Notes: a model not told the origin generated them from the sequence alone. A stretch of DNA of 64,000 nt from Epiperipatus broadwayi (GCA_028023455.1 JAQFVV010000346.1:250001-314000), one strand, 5' to 3'. Shown: positions 47,462-59,345, numbered from the stretch's first letter. A program made the numbers and translations.

Positions 47462-48270
47462 CACGGGTAAGTCAAAAATTATCTGCATTTGGGTTACATT
47501 AAAACCTGTTAGTCACACTGCTTATCTGCTCTTTTCATACAAGGTTGTTTTCTGCCTGTGCAGTTTTTAACATGTTATAGCAGTGCAAATATGACTTCAC
47601 TGGTAGAAACAATAGCTGCAACCACTTGTTATTTGCATGAAAGAAAAGCAGCAGCCAGTAATTCATTTTTTGTAGTTTAAGCGTGCATCTAATGCCAATA
47701 TTTATCGTAGATTTTGTGCATAGTATGGAGAAAATATTATGACTCAAAAGTTGAAGAAAAATCGCACAAATGTCAGCCATCAATTGGAAAATTTATGCTT
47801 ACAATTCTCTAGGATTCTCAAGGTCCAATATTGGAATATTAAAGAAAAGGTTCAACAATCAAATGCTCATTGAAAAGCTGAAGTCTAAAATTCAGATAAA
47901 AGAAAGAGGACTACTATGCTACTGCTTTATGTTGATGTGTTACAAATTCACATCTGCACATTGCTGACCACATAGTAAAAAATTTTTGTTTTGAAATATT
48001 GTTGTATTCTTATAAGTCATGATCTTGTTCCATTGGACTATCACCTGTTTAGTTGCCTAAAAGAAGCCTAATAGGATTCACTTCTAATGAAGTGAAACTT
48101 GCAATTCAATCTATCACATTTTTTTAATGAAGGAATAGGAAGCTTGTTGGCAAATGGACAAAAATGTATTGAAAAGCAAGTTTATGTCGAAAATGGTGTA
48201 TTTGAGTTTTTTGAGATTGAATAAAATAAATTCTACATTCAGAATGTGGATAATTTTTGACTCACCTTCA
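47462..48270 (+). mobile_element. Mariner-family transposon, deleted copy
   Basis: 809 bp between TA dinucleotides (47460-47461 and 48271-48272). The left terminus contains GGGTAAGTCAAAAATTATC and the right, reverse-complemented, GGTGAGTCAAAAATTATC. The transposase gene inside is shortened. The termini are well preserved compared with the coding part. Confidence 0.8.
47640..48230 (+). pseudogene. Mariner transposase remnant
   Basis: The N-terminal trace is PVIHFL, then NANIYRRFC and YGENIMTQK, fitting the mariner helix-turn-helix. The C-terminal trace is SHDLVPLDYHLFSCLKEA (48013-48066), the 'SPDLAPxDYHLF' block with the last catalytic Asp. The end reads GIGSLLANGQKCIEKQ, the typical 'RWxKCIxxxGxY' tail. 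The middle holding the first two catalytic Asp residues is largely gone and stops are frequent. Confidence 0.7.
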
Positions 48271-50050
48271 TATAATTATTTTCATAATGCTGCTCAGTTT
48301 TTAGTTCTCCTAATTAAAGCATCATAGAAAGGCATTTGATTGGATCTTTCACTTCTTCACTTTTTTAGATAATTTCTTTTTATATTAGTATGCTTTCCAT
48401 TATCTTGATCAGTTCTAAATAAAATGTTTATTTTCTTATAAAAGGATAATTCTTTTCATTTGGGTATTTTGATTATTTAAAATTTTGCTTCCCAGTCTCA
48501 TTAATTCTTTTATTACACTTATCTACTTTTTAACCAAATTTATGCATGTTTAACTTATATCTTTGGCACTTGATTGCATCTTGACCTGAGTAAATGATCT
48601 TAATATATATATATTTTAATAATTTATTTATAAGCAAACTTAATCTATTTTAATCAATTGTAAATTGGTTGTATATCCTTAAAATTTCAAAATTTTACTT
48701 TCAGAATTGCTGTTGTTATGCTAATAACAAAAAAATTATTAAAAATAATGAGCACACTTTTATCATACATTTTTTTTTATATGAACATTTGTCTAGTAAT
48801 TATTACAATTTGTCCCCACTCTTTTGAAAATGTAAAATTTTCATAACGATCATCATCAAAATGGCAGGCTGTGATCATTAATACTTTGATATTAATTTTC
48901 TAAATGCAAATACAAAATGATTATATAATTATTTTATGAAAAAAAGCATTATACTATATTATTTAGTCAATGTTTAGATCAATGAGTGTCTAACAACAAT
49001 ATATTGTGCTCACTTATAAAAAAAAAAGAAGTGAATATTCATAAATAATAAAACATTGGAAATTTAATGTTACTGTTTACATAATTTTTTATAAGTAGTT
49101 CATTATACAACTTTGTAAATAAGTAGAAAAATAGTAAAACAATTGATTCATTGTATTAAGAATAAGAACTTTTTATTAATGGTTGTATTTACAGAGTATT
49201 TCTATATTGAAAACTTTTTTATAAAAGATATTGTTTGAAAAATATTTCTAGTAGTATTTAAAATAATAATCATCCTAAAATTTTGTAATTGATAAAATTT
49301 ATGAATCTAATAAATTATAATTTCCTTCTTAGTTCAAATTTGAATTTGTAGTTTTTCTGTTGCTCCTTGATAAGGTCTTTTATTTTCAATTTGATCCATA
49401 TAATAAATGGTTTATTTTCTGGTAATGAATGAATGAAAGATATTTCTCTCTCTTTTTTTACTATTAAGTTGTATTATTTTCCAATTTTGATATGTATGAT
49501 GAATTTTAAATATTTTGCACATTATTTACAAATTTTATATATGGGTGATATTTTTTAAATAAGTACAGATCCATTTATAGACTTAAATAAATAGGGATCC
49601 TCATGAATAGTGTAAATTTATGCTTATTAATTCAGAAAGGAGTTTGCTGTTAGCTGAAATGAGTTCCTTTGATTCCTCTTGGAGGCCTTAAAGGAACCGA
49701 GCAGGGCAAATTCTTAATGTTCATTTCATATGTTCTTGTTGTTGCAGCTGTTATTACTATGTGATTATTCATGCAGTATATGAATATGGATGGGTTGCTC
49801 ACTAACATGCATTAGCCAGTGTCGCTTTTTACCTCCGAGTTTAAGATCAAGAAACACCATGGTCTTTCTTCTCAATTGCCTGATAAGGCAGAAAAAATGT
49901 GTGTGTAAAGGGAAAAAAATTTTCTAGTAGATGTATACAATTATGACAGAAAAAATAAATCATGGCCCTTATTCCCAGGAGGTTGTAAAGTCATTCACCA
50001 AGGCATCAGTTGGTGGCCAAAGGCGGAGTGTTAAGAATTCCCTGGTTGTG
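48271..50050. other. AT-rich stretch, little recognised
   Basis: No gene is seen to about 49630. From 49640 to 50050 the sequence is more complex and may be the worn 5' UTR or start of RTE fragment B. No motif is certain. Confidence 0.45.
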
Positions 50051-50655
50051 GACACAGGCTTACATTTGATGACTTTTTATTTGTGTATCTTACAACTGCA
50101 GATCACTTTCAAGTGAAGGAAGATTGCAAAAATTGGAAGAACTGTCTCATTAAATGGGACATTATTGGACTTTGTGAAGTTAGAAGAAAAGGTGAAGAGA
50201 CAATTTATTTAAAAAAGTAGACATGTACTCCTATTACAAAGGCACAAATATTGGAAAATACAATTGGAGTAGGATTCATTATAAATAAAAAATGAAAGAA
50301 CAAAGCATTGTGGGGATTGATGGTGAAGCAGATAGGGTGGCAAGATTAGTTATTCAACGTAATAGAAGATACCAAAAAAAAAAGGATTTAGAACAATAAA
50401 CATTTTAAAATTGTTATGGGAAACTAATGCTAAAATTGGTAAACAAAATAAAGATAAAAGTGCTGTAGGTAAATTTGGTTATGATAATAAAAATGAGAGA
50501 GAACATTAGACTTTTGGAGTTTGCAGAAAAAGAAAAACATTATATTATACAACAGAATTGGATTATATTTTGACTAACAAATATTACATATTTCAAGATT
50601 ATATGGTTATTAATAAATTTAACAAAGGAAGTGATCATCAATTTGTGTAATGATT
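50051..50655 (+). mobile_element. RTE LINE fragment B, endonuclease part
   Basis: Plus strand. It carries the RTE endonuclease start (SYNCRSLSSEGRLQKLEEL at 50088) through to the SDHQF block (about 50630). The reverse transcriptase is missing. An LTR-like fragment, then a hairpin and tail follow. Confidence 0.7.
50088..50647 (+). pseudogene. RTE endonuclease remnant
   Basis: Patches in order: SYNCRSLSSEGRL (N-terminus), WDIIGLCEVRRKGEE (metal-binding Glu block), IGVGFIINKK, LWETNAKIGKQ (in place of GDFNAKIG), KFGYDNKNERE, TELDYILTNKYYIFQD and KFNKGSDHQFV, the final catalytic SDH block. The order and spacing are those of an RTE endonuclease. Stops and frameshifts occur between patches, and GDFN has become WETN. 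Confidence 0.7.
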
Positions 50656-51060
50656 ATATTTGTACATTCACACAACAAAATCCAGAGTCCAGGCAAAATA
50701 TACCAAAGCTGATCTAGATGATAAGGTGGTGAGACCTCAAATCTGACCAAACTTCACCTCATTTACCAGCACTTCATGATTTAATACCCTATGAATGACA
50801 TTCATGAGGTTACACTGAGCCTCAATTTCTTCTGTGAGCTCACTGAGAAAACGGAGAAACAAGACTCTGGGACAATTAATAATTTATCTAGAATTAAAGA
50901 TCATTAAACATGCTATGACTTAATTAAAGAAGGCATATTATATATATGTATATATTAATGATAAAAATTTAGATAATTTGGAGTTGGATAGCGAGCAACA
51001 ACATGAAACAAATTATAATTTTAAATAAGTTTATTGAAGTAAGTGATTAAATAAAAGCAA
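50656..51060 (+). repeat. Fragment of the LTR-like repeat family
   Basis: Aligns with the first part of the LTR-like repeats at 60055 and 55273-56079. The shared order is CTCAACAGACC-like start, AGTC..AG, GGTGGTGAGACC-like block, TCTGA.CA....CACCTC, TTACC.G..CTT, then GAATGACATTCATGAGGTTACACT against GAATGACATGCCTGAGGTTACACT. It sits between the two parts of RTE fragment B. Edges are approximate. Confidence 0.55.
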
Positions 51061-51089
51061 GAACAATAATTATTTAGTATTAGGTGTAT

Positions 51090-51182
51090 ATTAAAACAGG
51101 TAAAAGTCTTGGTACTATAGTGCCACTCAATGCAAGCCAGAGTAATTGGCACTACTGTATGGAGTGCTTTGCCTGTTTTAAT
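51090..51182. repeat. Hairpin repeat, copy 2
   Basis: The left arm starts ATTAAAACAGGTAAAAG and ends ATAGTGCCA. The right arm starts TGGCACTACTGTATGG and ends CCTGTTTTAAT. About 35-bp arms enclose a 21-bp centre. It corresponds to the split hairpin at 46173 and precedes the same 3' tail with GATCATGTGATGTTTA. It may be an RNA hairpin of the repeat's 3' end or a miniature transposon carried by it. Confidence 0.7.
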
Positions 51183-51424
51183 AACAATTATGAGCAAGCA
51201 TAAGAAAGGATGATCATGTGATGTTTATTGGGTTGTATATAATTATGCACACAGATATTACAGTAATGATGAGAAAAATATTGATACAGTGGTCTCATCT
51301 TTAATATGGTTATTTGAATTTATACAACTATCTGCAGTTTATAAATCATGTTTACTGCATTTTCATATGCCAACTTATTCTTTGCTTTGCCATGAGCTAA
51401 ATATTAACTAGTCTGATTATTACA

Positions 51425-51722
51425 TCATCATCATCAACCATTATCAATCCACTGCAGGAGGGTCTCTCCAAGTTCAATCCATCTTTTCCTATCTTTAGCT
51501 TCTCTTTCCCACATCACCCCTACACACTTTCTTATTTCATCCATCCATCTCACATGTGGTCTCTTTTGGGTCTTTTACAATCTCTTGGAATCCAGTTTAA
51601 AATTTCAATTGTCTGACATCTATTATCATCTCTTCTAGCAATATGTCCAGCCCAACTCCAGTCTTTTAATTTTTTCAATGAGGTCAGTTACACCTGTTTG
51701 TTCTCTTACCCATACATTGCGT
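51425..51722 (-). mobile_element. RTE LINE fragment C, 3' end
   Basis: Minus-strand, strongly 5'-truncated RTE copy. The reading gives VTDLIEKIKRL, RPHVRWMDEIRKCVGVMW and RWIELGETLLQWIDNG, the C-terminus of RTE proteins. It ends in a GATGAT-type trinucleotide tail (51425-51435 region), as usual for RTE insertions. Confidence 0.8.
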
Positions 51723-52959
51723 TTTCATTATTACATATATAGCATTAAGTTGAGATTCTAAATATTACAGACGAGCAATTAAATAATCTCAAAATTACAG
51801 ATTTATCATGGTAAACTAGCTTGTTAGTTTAAACTGTTACTGAAATGTTGTGGGGGGGGGACTGGTTACCTTTTGGTTTACGTCTAAAGACGATGGCGCT
51901 AAAATACTAAAATTAAACATCGTGATGTAATTGTTCACAGGCTTCAGTATCTAATACTCTGTGCCCTAGGACCGAATGACTTGTTACAATTAAATGAGAA
52001 CATTATAGTTCAGGAATTCGGATCAGCTACTCAAGTATTCTGACCTTAAAACTCAGTAACATGCTTGGTGCTCTAAACCAGAATGGAAGTGAACGGAAGC
52101 AACCTCTACTGCTAGCCTATCAAGACATAGAAAGACGTTCATACATCAATAGTGTTTTAGTAAGAAAACACCCTCGTAACACAGATTAATACAATATGTA
52201 TATATAAAACTTAATTATCTAATGCGCCTAAACAGATAGTTTTTATCTGCTAAAAATAATTTAATCCAGGTAGCATATTGCAAACATAGTAAGTAAAGGA
52301 TTAACTAAATTATTAATTCAGTTAATATACTGAATCTGTATTCACATATATATCGTTAAGTTAAAAAGGAGAAAGTATATTTAATGACCATAACATTTTA
52401 AAATATATTTTTAATATCACCCTTAGCTATCATTTCACTTCTAACTAATAAATAACTTAAAAGCTGGTAATTTATTAAGCAAACCTTAATAAACGTAATG
52501 TAATTGAAATGAATAACATAGCGATCTGTTATTATCTATTAGAATAGGATTTTGAAGCAGCGATTTATTTATTCTAAGGAGCATTGCTAAAATCTTATGC
52601 TGGAGAGCTTATAATTGTCTCCCTAAAAATTTATTAAAGTTATTATTCGCTACCTCGAAATGTTGGCAAAACATAACATATGTAAAATCCCAATAATGAA
52701 ATAATTTAAGTTTCAACAATAATAGACTTTATTAATTTTTCTAATTACATAGTATTACAATGCCAATCAATTATAGCGAGATACATGTTTAATTCTATTA
52801 CTCATATTCTATGACAGTTCAATTTCGGTTGTTACCATGGTAGTCAGTGTCAATTCCCATATTATCAAATAGAAGCTCAATCTTGATCATATTTCTTTCA
52901 TTCTTAGCAAATAGTAGATTCATTTTAATCATGGTTTTTTAATTTTTAGATCTTGTGTT
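51723..52959. other. Unresolved repeat-like stretch
   Basis: Less AT-rich than neutral DNA, with a 9-G run (51852-51860). No reading frame is recognised. GGAGAAAGTATATTTAATGACC (52368-52389) and GGATTTTGAAGCAGC (52548-52562) resemble parts of 10709-10724 and 11202-11213 inside the long-TIR element. This hints at a shared, unnamed repeat, possibly an LTR. I cannot define ends. Confidence 0.35.
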
Positions 52960-53110
52960 ATATCAGTGTGAAAAAGTCATTATAAGGGTATACGAATGTT
53001 CTTAGTCATGCAATCGGATTTGATTTATGCAATGTCTAATTTTGAAATTTTTATCGACTGAATTAATTCCTCTCACATTTATCACAATAATTTTTAATTC
53101 TCATTAATAA
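52960..53110 (-). pseudogene. LINE ORF2 endonuclease N-terminus
   Basis: The frame reads ELKIIVINVRGINSVDKNFK, then IRHCINQIRLHD and a stop. This matches the start of L1/Tx1-type endonucleases ('KIISFNVRGLNSPxKRxKI', the first catalytic Asn block). The rest of ORF2 is absent. It lies just after the ORF1 end, as expected for ORF2. Confidence 0.6.
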
Positions 53111-53127
53111 TCTTGTTTGAGTTTAAG

Positions 53128-55172
53128 CACTCATGTCTTGCTTCTTGTCTTCTTCCATTTCCACAGCATCTTGAAACACTAGTTCATTCTCATCATCCAC
53201 TGCTACCGCCCAGCCGTATATCATCAATTCACCATGATAGCTCTCTTGTTCAATTCTCACCTTTTTAAATTATCTTTTTTGGCTGGTCGTTCTGGTTTGC
53301 GCCTATGTTCAGCATGTGTTTCTATTTGGGGTAGGCAGATCCGAAGTGATACCTTCCATCACTTCAATCAATGTTTTGTTCATAATTGTTGGCCATGATA
53401 AAACTTTGGTTGCTATTTTCCATCTTTGTTGTACATCAGTCATGTCTTTAATTTCAGTATCAAGTGCCACTGTTTTTGTACAATCATGATTTGCTCTCCC
53501 TAACTGATTTTGTTGATCAATTTTTAGCTGGTTTACCTTTGCTCCAATTTTTTTTATCCTTTTTTTTTGTTTAATTTCTCTGCTCATACAGCTGAACTGG
53601 CATTGCCTGGTCTGCAATTTTTAGCTTACTTCGGTTATTATTTTTTTGTATATCATCTAGTTTTTTTTCCGCTTTTAAACCATCTAGTTCTCGGTCACCC
53701 TCTATGTTATTAATGTGTTTTAGCTTATTTGTCCTTGCTTTATTTTTTCTCCCTTCAATTCTATCTGGTTGGTCTCTTTCTCCGCATTTTTAATTTTTTT
53801 TTGCATATCTATTTATTGGTCTTCGGTGTTCATCAAGTGTATCTTCAATTCCAGTCTTTGATTTTTTTTTTCTAACTGATTTTGTTGACCAAGTTTTATG
53901 TTTTGCTCTTGTTTTAATTTTTTTTATCTTCCTTTTCATTTGTTAGTTACTCTTTCTCAAACAACTGGGCTAATACTGAGTGATCTGCAACTTTCAATAT
54001 ACTTTGCTTAACTATTTCTTTGTATATCATCTAGTTCTTTATTATTTTTTGCAAGTCATCTATCTCTTTGTCCCCTCTTGATGTTTGGTGTGTTTTCTCT
54101 TCTTATCTGCCCTTGGTTGATTTTCAGTTCCTTCTGTTATATATTTTTTATCTGGAAGCTCTATTTCTGCCCATTTTTTTAAATTTTTTTTTGCATGCCA
54201 TCTATTTCTCGGCTGGTCTCTGGGTGTTTAGCATTTCCCACTTTCTTGTCTGGGCTTTTGCTCTGTTGTCTATTTTTTAATTAATATTTTCTGTGTTTTT
54301 GCTGCTCATTGCTGTTGTTTTTTTTTCCTTCAGTCTATCGCCAGGTGTTCTCTACTGCCACCCACAAAACATTGCAGTCTAGGTTCTTTAATTTGTATGG
54401 TCAGTATTGCTTCCTGATCCATTATTATACTCTGAATGTCTTCAGGTTTTATACCCTCACTGATTTTGTTCTTAAAAATAAAAACTTTGAAAAAACCAGT
54501 GCGTGTCTGAGCAGTATATTGGCTTCATATATATTGGTTGTCCAAACCGTCTCATTAGTTCTGTGAAATCATGGATATTATACCCAAAATAGATATTTTT
54601 AATAATACTAGTGTGATAACTTTGCATCTCTTTATCTACAACCACAAGAGCATAAGTTTCCAGTTTTAATTTTCTCTTGAAAATCTGCGCATTGCTTATT
54701 ACTAAAGAATTCTATCATGAAGTACCTTTAATTGATATGTTCTCCTGTGGCTGATACTGAGCTCCACATTCTGTTTGTCAATAACTCTTTGTATAATATT
54801 TCCCTAGAAAATTTGTAGAGAGACAGATTTCTATCTGTCGCCGCCAATACGACTGACTTATTTGAGAAAAATCTCTTAAACTAAGTAAACAACTTTTTCA
54901 GTATGGTCTCGTTAAATCTGCGATTTATCTTTTTCCATTTCCTCTTTTGTCCAAAACGTTCTGCAAAGGTCATTGGCATCATATTCATCTATAGTCATAT
55001 CATTCATTTCATTCAGATCATCGTGATTGGCCTTTCTAAATCTTGGAAGTTGTTTTGTATTTTGTGAATTTAATTTTGCTATATTCACATATGTTGTCTG
55101 TGCTTTAATATTATTTATTTGTGATGTCTGATCCACGCCAAACATTGTCTTGCATTCTGATGTGGACGCCAT
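53128..55172 (-). pseudogene. LINE ORF1 with zinc knuckle and coiled-coil repeats
   Basis: The Met at 55172 opens an 86-codon frame beginning MASTSECKTMFGVDQ. After several frame changes come SREILYKELLTN, IKNIYFGYNIHDFTELMRRF and a CCHC-like knuckle, QCFVGGSREHLAID (54332-54379), in which the second Cys is Gly and the last Cys is a stop. The part after it is Lys/Glu/Gln-rich and coiled-coil-like. It is built from two diverged repeats of about 375 bp (53500-53875 and 53875-54250) plus the open block 53309-53617. The C-terminus ENELVFQDAVEMEEDKKQD is at about 53130-53190. ORF1 products of this type bind the element's RNA. Confidence 0.55.
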
Positions 55173-55272
55173 TTTGAGAATATCTTATATCAGTGTAGTG
55201 CTTAAGAAAAACCGAGAATAAATAATAAATCATCTCCTTTTTGACAAAAAGTCTGCTTTCACTGATAGGTGT

Positions 55273-56079
55273 TGAAACAGTTAGATCTATTGACCTGCTT
55301 GTTTCACCTATTACATTCTATAATAGTGTATTTCTGTTTCACTAAGATTGCGTGTATTTCTTTAATTTAAAACTTTGAGTGTGCTTGTAATATTGCTGAG
55401 TATGTGCGCATATAATCACCTCGTGAACTATAAAAAGATGCAGCATATATGCATATACCACCCTACATTTGTTAAAACTGAAGTAAATATAGTAGTGTGT
55501 AGTTAGAATTTATATATATAACAGAATTATAAGTTTAAAATTTATGAAATTATTCATTTAAATTTTAATATTCGTTTAAAATAATTTTCAAGTTCTATTG
55601 TTTGTTTAAAATTACACAGTCTGTAAATTGTTTACACGTTTATACATTTCGTCTAAAAATAATCTTTTAGCTGAAAATTGACTTCATTTAAAATATTCAC
55701 TCACCTGCGTGTGAGCAATATGTACATAATTTATCTTGCTCTATAACTTATTAATCGTTACATTAATTTATGAAATATAAATCCTTCTCAGTTTCCATTC
55801 TTGATCATTACTTGATGAATCACTAGTTAAGTTATATAATATATGTGTGGGTGGAGGAGATGTCTCATGTTTTACCGTTTTGCTATTGCTGGAACAGGAA
55901 TCAAGAGATATCAAGTGTTGCTTCAGGCATGTCATTCGCCATTGGTTGACTTGGAAGCACGGGTAGGAGAGTTGAGATATGATAAGACATAGGATATTAC
56001 TATCCCGACATGGTCAACTTTTGGTTCTTCTGCTCGGACTCTCAGTCTGTTGAGCAAATGTACAAACCTGGCTGTTACA
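55273..56079 (-). repeat. LTR-like repeat, short form (solo)
   Basis: 807 bp starting TGTAACAGCCAGGTTTGTAC (minus strand, from 56079) and ending CTAACTGTTTCA at 55273, so TG...CA bounded. It aligns at both ends with 60055-63089 on the plus strand but lacks that copy's central 2.2 kb. No matching flanking duplication is evident (GGTGT against ATGTG). No adjacent primer-binding site or gag/pol was recognised, so it looks like a solo LTR. Confidence 0.65.
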
Positions 56080-57219
56080 ATGTGACCAGTAACTATCTTC
56101 AGGTGATGTTTTAAAACCAGTTTTTATCCAACTCCATATTTTTTCCCCCACTTTTTGCTGGAAACCTTTATCTAATGCATCTAACTAACAGCACAGCAGG
56201 GGACCGCATTCAGTGATTATAGGTATGACTGCCGTTTTTTAGAGAAATCAGATTAATAACTGATTACAGTTATTTAGGTTAAGAGTTGAATTACATTAGT
56301 AATAATTCAGGCAAGTTTACAGTTTTAACTTTGGAAATGATTTAGTTTATAAGAAATTAATAATTAAAATGATTAGGTTGAACATTCATAAGATTACAGT
56401 AGCTATTCATAAGATTACAGTAGCTAACTTAATATTTATTACAGTTAAGAGATTAATTTAAGAGCTTTGCAGTTTGAAGAAATGTTATCAATCTTCTTCT
56501 GCAGCTTGGACATCTGGCGCTTGGAAGTAGGCATTGTGGCACTGGTCTCTAGATAGGGTGCTTGTTGGTGTCCTCTTCATAGCAGGCTGTGGCTGGAATT
56601 CTCCATCCTGGTGATGATGATCATATGCCGTGGCAGTATGCAGGATGGTATTGAAGGTGACTTCTCTTTAGGAAGAAACTGCAAACCCACGGCGCTCTAA
56701 AGTTAAAACGGGCATGGATTTTGGTAGCAATGCACATATAAATTTTACAAGAGTATATTTTAAAGAATCAAAATATAGGCTATTTGTACCAGTTTTAAAT
56801 CTTATATTATGTTTTCCTACCACCTGGACTCACAGCAGGAAAATCCATTCAACGTGTTTACAACTTTGATTTGAAATTTATAAAATTGGCCTTTCTATTT
56901 TTTAATTTTTAAGTTGTTTAAATTTAGTTTAGTTTGGCCAATTCGATTTGCAATGGGATCTAAAATAGTGCTAGTTCAATGAGTCACACAATCTTAAAAC
57001 AATTAACAAATCTTTTTATAAATATTTTGTTATATATGTATGCTATTCCTATGTAAAATTTATGCATATAGGATTCTCCATGAAAACTAATAAATTTATA
57101 ATTTTAAATGATCAAATTTCTAATAGAGACGTAAACCTATTCTTGTATATATATATATGTGTGTGTGTGTGTGCACTGATATATGTACTACAATGTTTAT
57201 ATAGATGTGTGTGTATTTA
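56080..57219. other. Unresolved stretch with short duplications
   Basis: A 22-bp tandem duplication (ATTCATAAGATTACAGTAGC twice) lies at 56382-56425. A richer patch at 56490-56740 resembles the kind of sequence at 62070-62290 (shared CAGGCTGTGGCT and CTCCATC) and may be a piece of the LTR-like family. A (TA)n(TG)n microsatellite is at 57147-57174. No gene. Confidence 0.45.
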
Positions 57220-59345
57220 AGAGGAGTTAAAGTTAGCACTGATATAATTATGGGATAGAACAAATGAAACGGATAGTCTGCAAGAATATACCATGTCATT
57301 AGTAAGATGTATGATAAATGTTGATGCAAAACTAGCAAGATAAAAATTATTAAGAAAAACAATATTTAAAATTGATAGTTCTAATCTTCAGAAACATTCT
57401 AATGAATTTAAATTAGATCTTGCAAATCATTTTCAAGTATTAGTAGATTTTGAACATGATTCACATTTGAATGAAATTAATAGGAAAATAATTGATACAG
57501 TTTTAAAAATTGCAACAAAGATAGCAGGTAGAAAAAAGTAGCCATTGATCAATAAAATTTCTACTGAGACTAGAGAATTTATTAGGAAAATAAGGAATAT
57601 GAGGATACATAAAAATGATGCATTAAGAAGGATTAATCCCTTGAATTTTGTGAAATGGTGCGAGAAAGAGTTCTAATGATATAAGAAAGTATAATTGTGA
57701 TCTAGCCAGAAAAGTTGTAGAAGAGAATAAGTCTCAAGAGTGTAAAACAACATTTTGATATCGATAGGAAACTTGTATTTGCAATAAGAAAAAAAGATGG
57801 AACTATTACTAAAAAGAGAGATGATATGAAATGAGTAGAAGAATTCTATCAAGAATTATATAGTAATAATGAACAAATACTTCCTACATCTATTATATCT
57901 TCTGAATTGCTCAGGATTTTAAATGAAGAAGGGAGACATGCAATTAAATTTATGAATAAGAGAAAAGCTACAGGTAATAATGGAATTATAATCAATATAT
58001 TAAAAGAAGAGATAGAAATTTTTTTGGCAAGTTATGTATAAATGATAAAGATGTATCAGATGAGTTGAAGAATGCAGTTTTAATATTAATACTTAAAAAA
58101 AAAGATATTAGAAATTACAGATCTATCAGTCCTTTAACAGTTTTATAGAAAAATTTTACCAAGATAATTATAACTCATCTACAGAGAACATTGGATTTCA
58201 ACCAATCAAAATGAACAAGTTGGATTTAAAAATAGCTTTAATATATATCATATCCATATATTGAGAGAAGTTATAGAAAGGGCCAATGGATATGAGTTGC
58301 CATTATGCTTTGGATTTGTAGATTATGAAAAGACATTTGATTCTTTAAACTTCTTCAGTGATTAAAGCATTGGATCATCAAGGTATAGACCCAGGATATT
58401 GTCATATTCTGAAGAATATAAAATGCAACAGCAACAATTAGATTATTCATAATGATACTAGGAAGGTTAAGACAAGGTGACTTCATATTTCCAAAACTTT
58501 TTACAGCAATCCTGCAAGAAGTATTTTGTGAATTAAAATGGGAAGCTAAAGGAGTAAAAGTATATAGAGATTATTTAAGTCATTTAGATTTTGCAGATGA
58601 TGTAGTTGTTTTTGCAAATAAGGCTTCAGCGCTTCAAGAAATGTTGCAAAAACTGAAATAAGAAAGTAGGTCTAAAGATAAACGTTAAAAAGACTAAGGT
58701 AATGCTCAATGGATTTTTCAAAAATGAAAATAAAGATTGATAATGATGAGCTAGAAGAAGTTACAACTATAAATACCCTGGACAGATTATTACTACAGAT
58801 GGAAACATAATAGATGAAATTAATCATAGAATTAAACTTGGTTGGAATGATTTTGGTAGAAATAACAATGTTAAAAGGAAATATGCCTATGTGTTTTTAA
58901 AGGAACGTTTTTAATAAATGTATTTTACCAGTTCTTACTTATGGACCTGAGACTTGAACACTTAATAGGAGAGCAATACAGAAACTTTAGACCACTCAAA
59001 GAAGTATGGGAAGATGCATGCTAGGAATAACAAGAAGAGATCAAAAACACAATACATAGGTAAGAGAACAAATCTGTGCTACTGACATCTTTGAAAGTAT
59101 TAAAAGACCGAAGTGGAGTTGGGCTGATCATATTGCTAGAAGAGATAATAATAGATGGACAATTGAAATCTTAAACTAGATTTTAAGATTGTAAAATACC
59201 CAGAAAGACCACATGTGAGATGGATGGATGAAATAATAAAATGTGCAGGGGTGATGTGGAGAAAAGAGGTTAGAGATTGAATAAGATAGATTGAACTTAG
59301 AATGACCTTCATCCTGCTGTAGATTGATAATGGTTGATAATGATG
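57220..59345 (+). mobile_element. RTE LINE fragment D, most complete copy
   Basis: Plus-strand RTE copy of about 2.1 kb covering the end of the endonuclease, the reverse transcriptase and the C-terminus. It ends in a short TTGATAATGATG tail. It lacks the 5' part. Confidence 0.8.
57285..59340 (+). pseudogene. RTE reverse transcriptase remnant
   Basis: Patches in order: SLVRCMINVDAKL (after the endonuclease SDHRLVR block), EFKLDLANHFQVL and INRKIIDTVLKIATKIAG (linker), a reverse-transcriptase N-terminus with YRSISPLT-like text near 58120, FVDYEKTFDSL near 58317, then the 58452-58661 frame with RLRQGDFIFPKLFTAIL, YLSHLDFADDVVVF (catalytic FADD) and LQEMLQKL. The C-terminus has TYGPET, RMLGITRRDQ, WADHIARRDNNRWTIEIL, RPHVRWMDEI and IDNG. 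Stops and frameshifts are numerous. Confidence 0.8.

Larger units (their letters stand above)
52960..55200 (-). mobile_element. L1/Tx1-like LINE, 5' part
   Basis: A minus-strand LINE represented by ORF1 and the very start of ORF2. The start codon region is at 55172, shortly after the boundary with the LTR-like repeat at 55273. The coding order is ORF1 with CCHC-type knuckle and coiled coils, then an endonuclease N-terminus. It stops at about 52960, where unrelated repeat-like sequence begins. Confidence 0.6.

Noticed and set aside
54068-54566. Plus-strand frames of 70 and 85 codons
   Set aside because: T-rich antisense of the Lys-rich coiled-coil ORF1 on the minus strand, with no recognisable domain.
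55173-55272. Primer-binding site next to the LTR-like repeat, with the downstream ORF as gag
   Set aside because: The sequence after the repeat's CA end has no TGG-type tRNA complement. The ORF is followed by an L1/Tx1-type endonuclease start, so it belongs to a LINE.
57147-57174. (TA)n(TG)n tract as a regulatory element
   Set aside because: An ordinary dinucleotide microsatellite with nothing to link it to a promoter.
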